Assembly (NCBI GenBank): GCA_008711295.1
Contig: VUYV01000147.1
Span: 253,831-317,830 of the forward strand
Source: Anarhynchus alexandrinus
Lineage: Eukaryota > Chordata > Aves > Charadriiformes > Charadriidae
DNA length: 64,000 bases
Direction: 5' to 3'
Positions 63,328 to 64,000 of this stretch are shown piece by piece (position 1 is the first letter of the stretch; each line of letters starts with the position of its first letter). The notes beneath the pieces are model-generated. The model worked only from the letters and a program-made list of their open reading frames with translations. It was not told the DNA's origin and did no database searches. Position numbers and translations under genes: made by a program.

Positions 63328-64000
63328 CTGAAAGAAAGAAGTATCTTATAAAGGTGTACAAAGGGAGATCACATGAGCCCACCTAAGTTTCACTGCTTCA
63401 CTACCCTGACAATAAAAGCAATACAGACACATGCTCAAAAAAGTCAGTCTGATGGCTAAAATTTAAGACACAGCTGAGTGTTGGCATTATGTGGGCTAGG
63501 TCACTCACTGCTTTTCATGAGGCCAATGAATTTCAGAATAAACTGATGGTAGAAAAAAGTAGCTTTCAACAACAATTTATTTGCATCTCATCCATTTATA
63601 CAAAAAGGTGTTAAGTCAGACTGTTCTTTTTAAGGCAAGCAGTAAAAGCAAGGAAAAGAGTTGTGGATCTGTCTAACTCTATCATGTCCTATGAACAAGA
63701 AAGTCTTGAGATCTGAAACCATGACAATACTAGGTGAAGCTTTCTGGGTTTAGATACATTAATAATTTAGGACAATTGATCCTGGCATTTCTGTTCCAGC
63801 CGATTATTGTATTATTTACGCTTCTTTATGTTTTGGGTTTCAACTCCCTCCCTCCCCTCTGGGAGCTGTAGACTGCAATTTGCTTTGCATTATTCTGCCT
63901 TTTGCATCAGAATTGCCTAAGAAATGAAAACAAATGGAAGGAAATAAACATAAAAGCCACAAGGACCTAGCTTATGATTATTTTATAATTCAACATTTAA

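Larger units (their letters stand above)
24497..64000 (-). other. Long intron-like region upstream of LAMA2 exon 24395-24496
   Basis: The acceptor at 24496 shows that LAMA2 sequence continues upstream, but no further laminin exon was found up to the window end, so the intron would be at least 39 kb. It holds most of the mobile elements of the window (listed separately), two assembly gaps, simple repeats, a CpG cluster near 57570-57860 and an unexplained pair of exon-like segments near 62.1 and 63.2 kb. The stretches between these (about 27000-34100, 36140-40170, 47300-52950, 53130-57560, 60000-62130) show only AT-rich sequence with short, non-protein-like frames. Confidence 0.75.

Overview
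This is a window of vertebrate nuclear DNA, almost certainly from a bird and probably a neoavian one. It is AT-rich and gene-poor, with exons split by introns of several kb. It carries several CR1 LINEs ending in the diagnostic ATTCTATG-type 3' tail, plus solo LTRs of a type I know only from avian genomes (begin TGTGGTGGGTT, end near ATACA). There are no operons, prokaryotic genes, CRISPR arrays, rRNA or tRNA genes that I can support.

The one gene I recognise is laminin subunit alpha-2 (LAMA2), on the minus strand and read from high to low coordinates. Six exons (24395-24496, 22522-22733, 16285-16396, 12312-12425, 5754-5881, 42-128) have canonical AG/GT borders, and their reading-frame phases fit together without a break. 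Together they encode about 252 residues: the second half of the first laminin IV (L4) domain, the half LE module that closes it, one complete laminin EGF-like (LE) module, and the start of the next. No stop or frameshift lies inside any exon, so the gene looks intact. The product is a secreted basement-membrane protein of muscle and nerve. The exon that should precede 24496 (expected to carry the aromatic YYW..AP..YLGNK-like stretch of L4) was not found up to base 64000.

Layout: 1-24500 holds the six exons and their introns, with one CR1 copy (23055-24145, minus). 24500-64000 is intron-like sequence dense in mobile elements: CR1 copies at 25720-26815 (minus), 34110-36137 (plus), 45161-45357 (plus), 47215-47297 (minus) and a probable old one near 53000-53130; LTRs at 40176-41196 (plus), 45370-46107 (minus) and 59615-59888 (plus). 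Two single-N gaps (26479 and 26890) are each flanked by a near-identical direct repeat, which looks like unmerged contig ends.

Two places may hold undescribed coding sequence. At 63177-63327 and 62131-62203 (minus), two cysteine-containing open segments have good splice borders and matching phase but match no laminin sequence that I know. At 4789-5025 (minus), inside a LAMA2 intron, lies a cysteine-rich open frame with a neighbouring open frame just upstream. Neither is recognised, and both are offered as candidates only.
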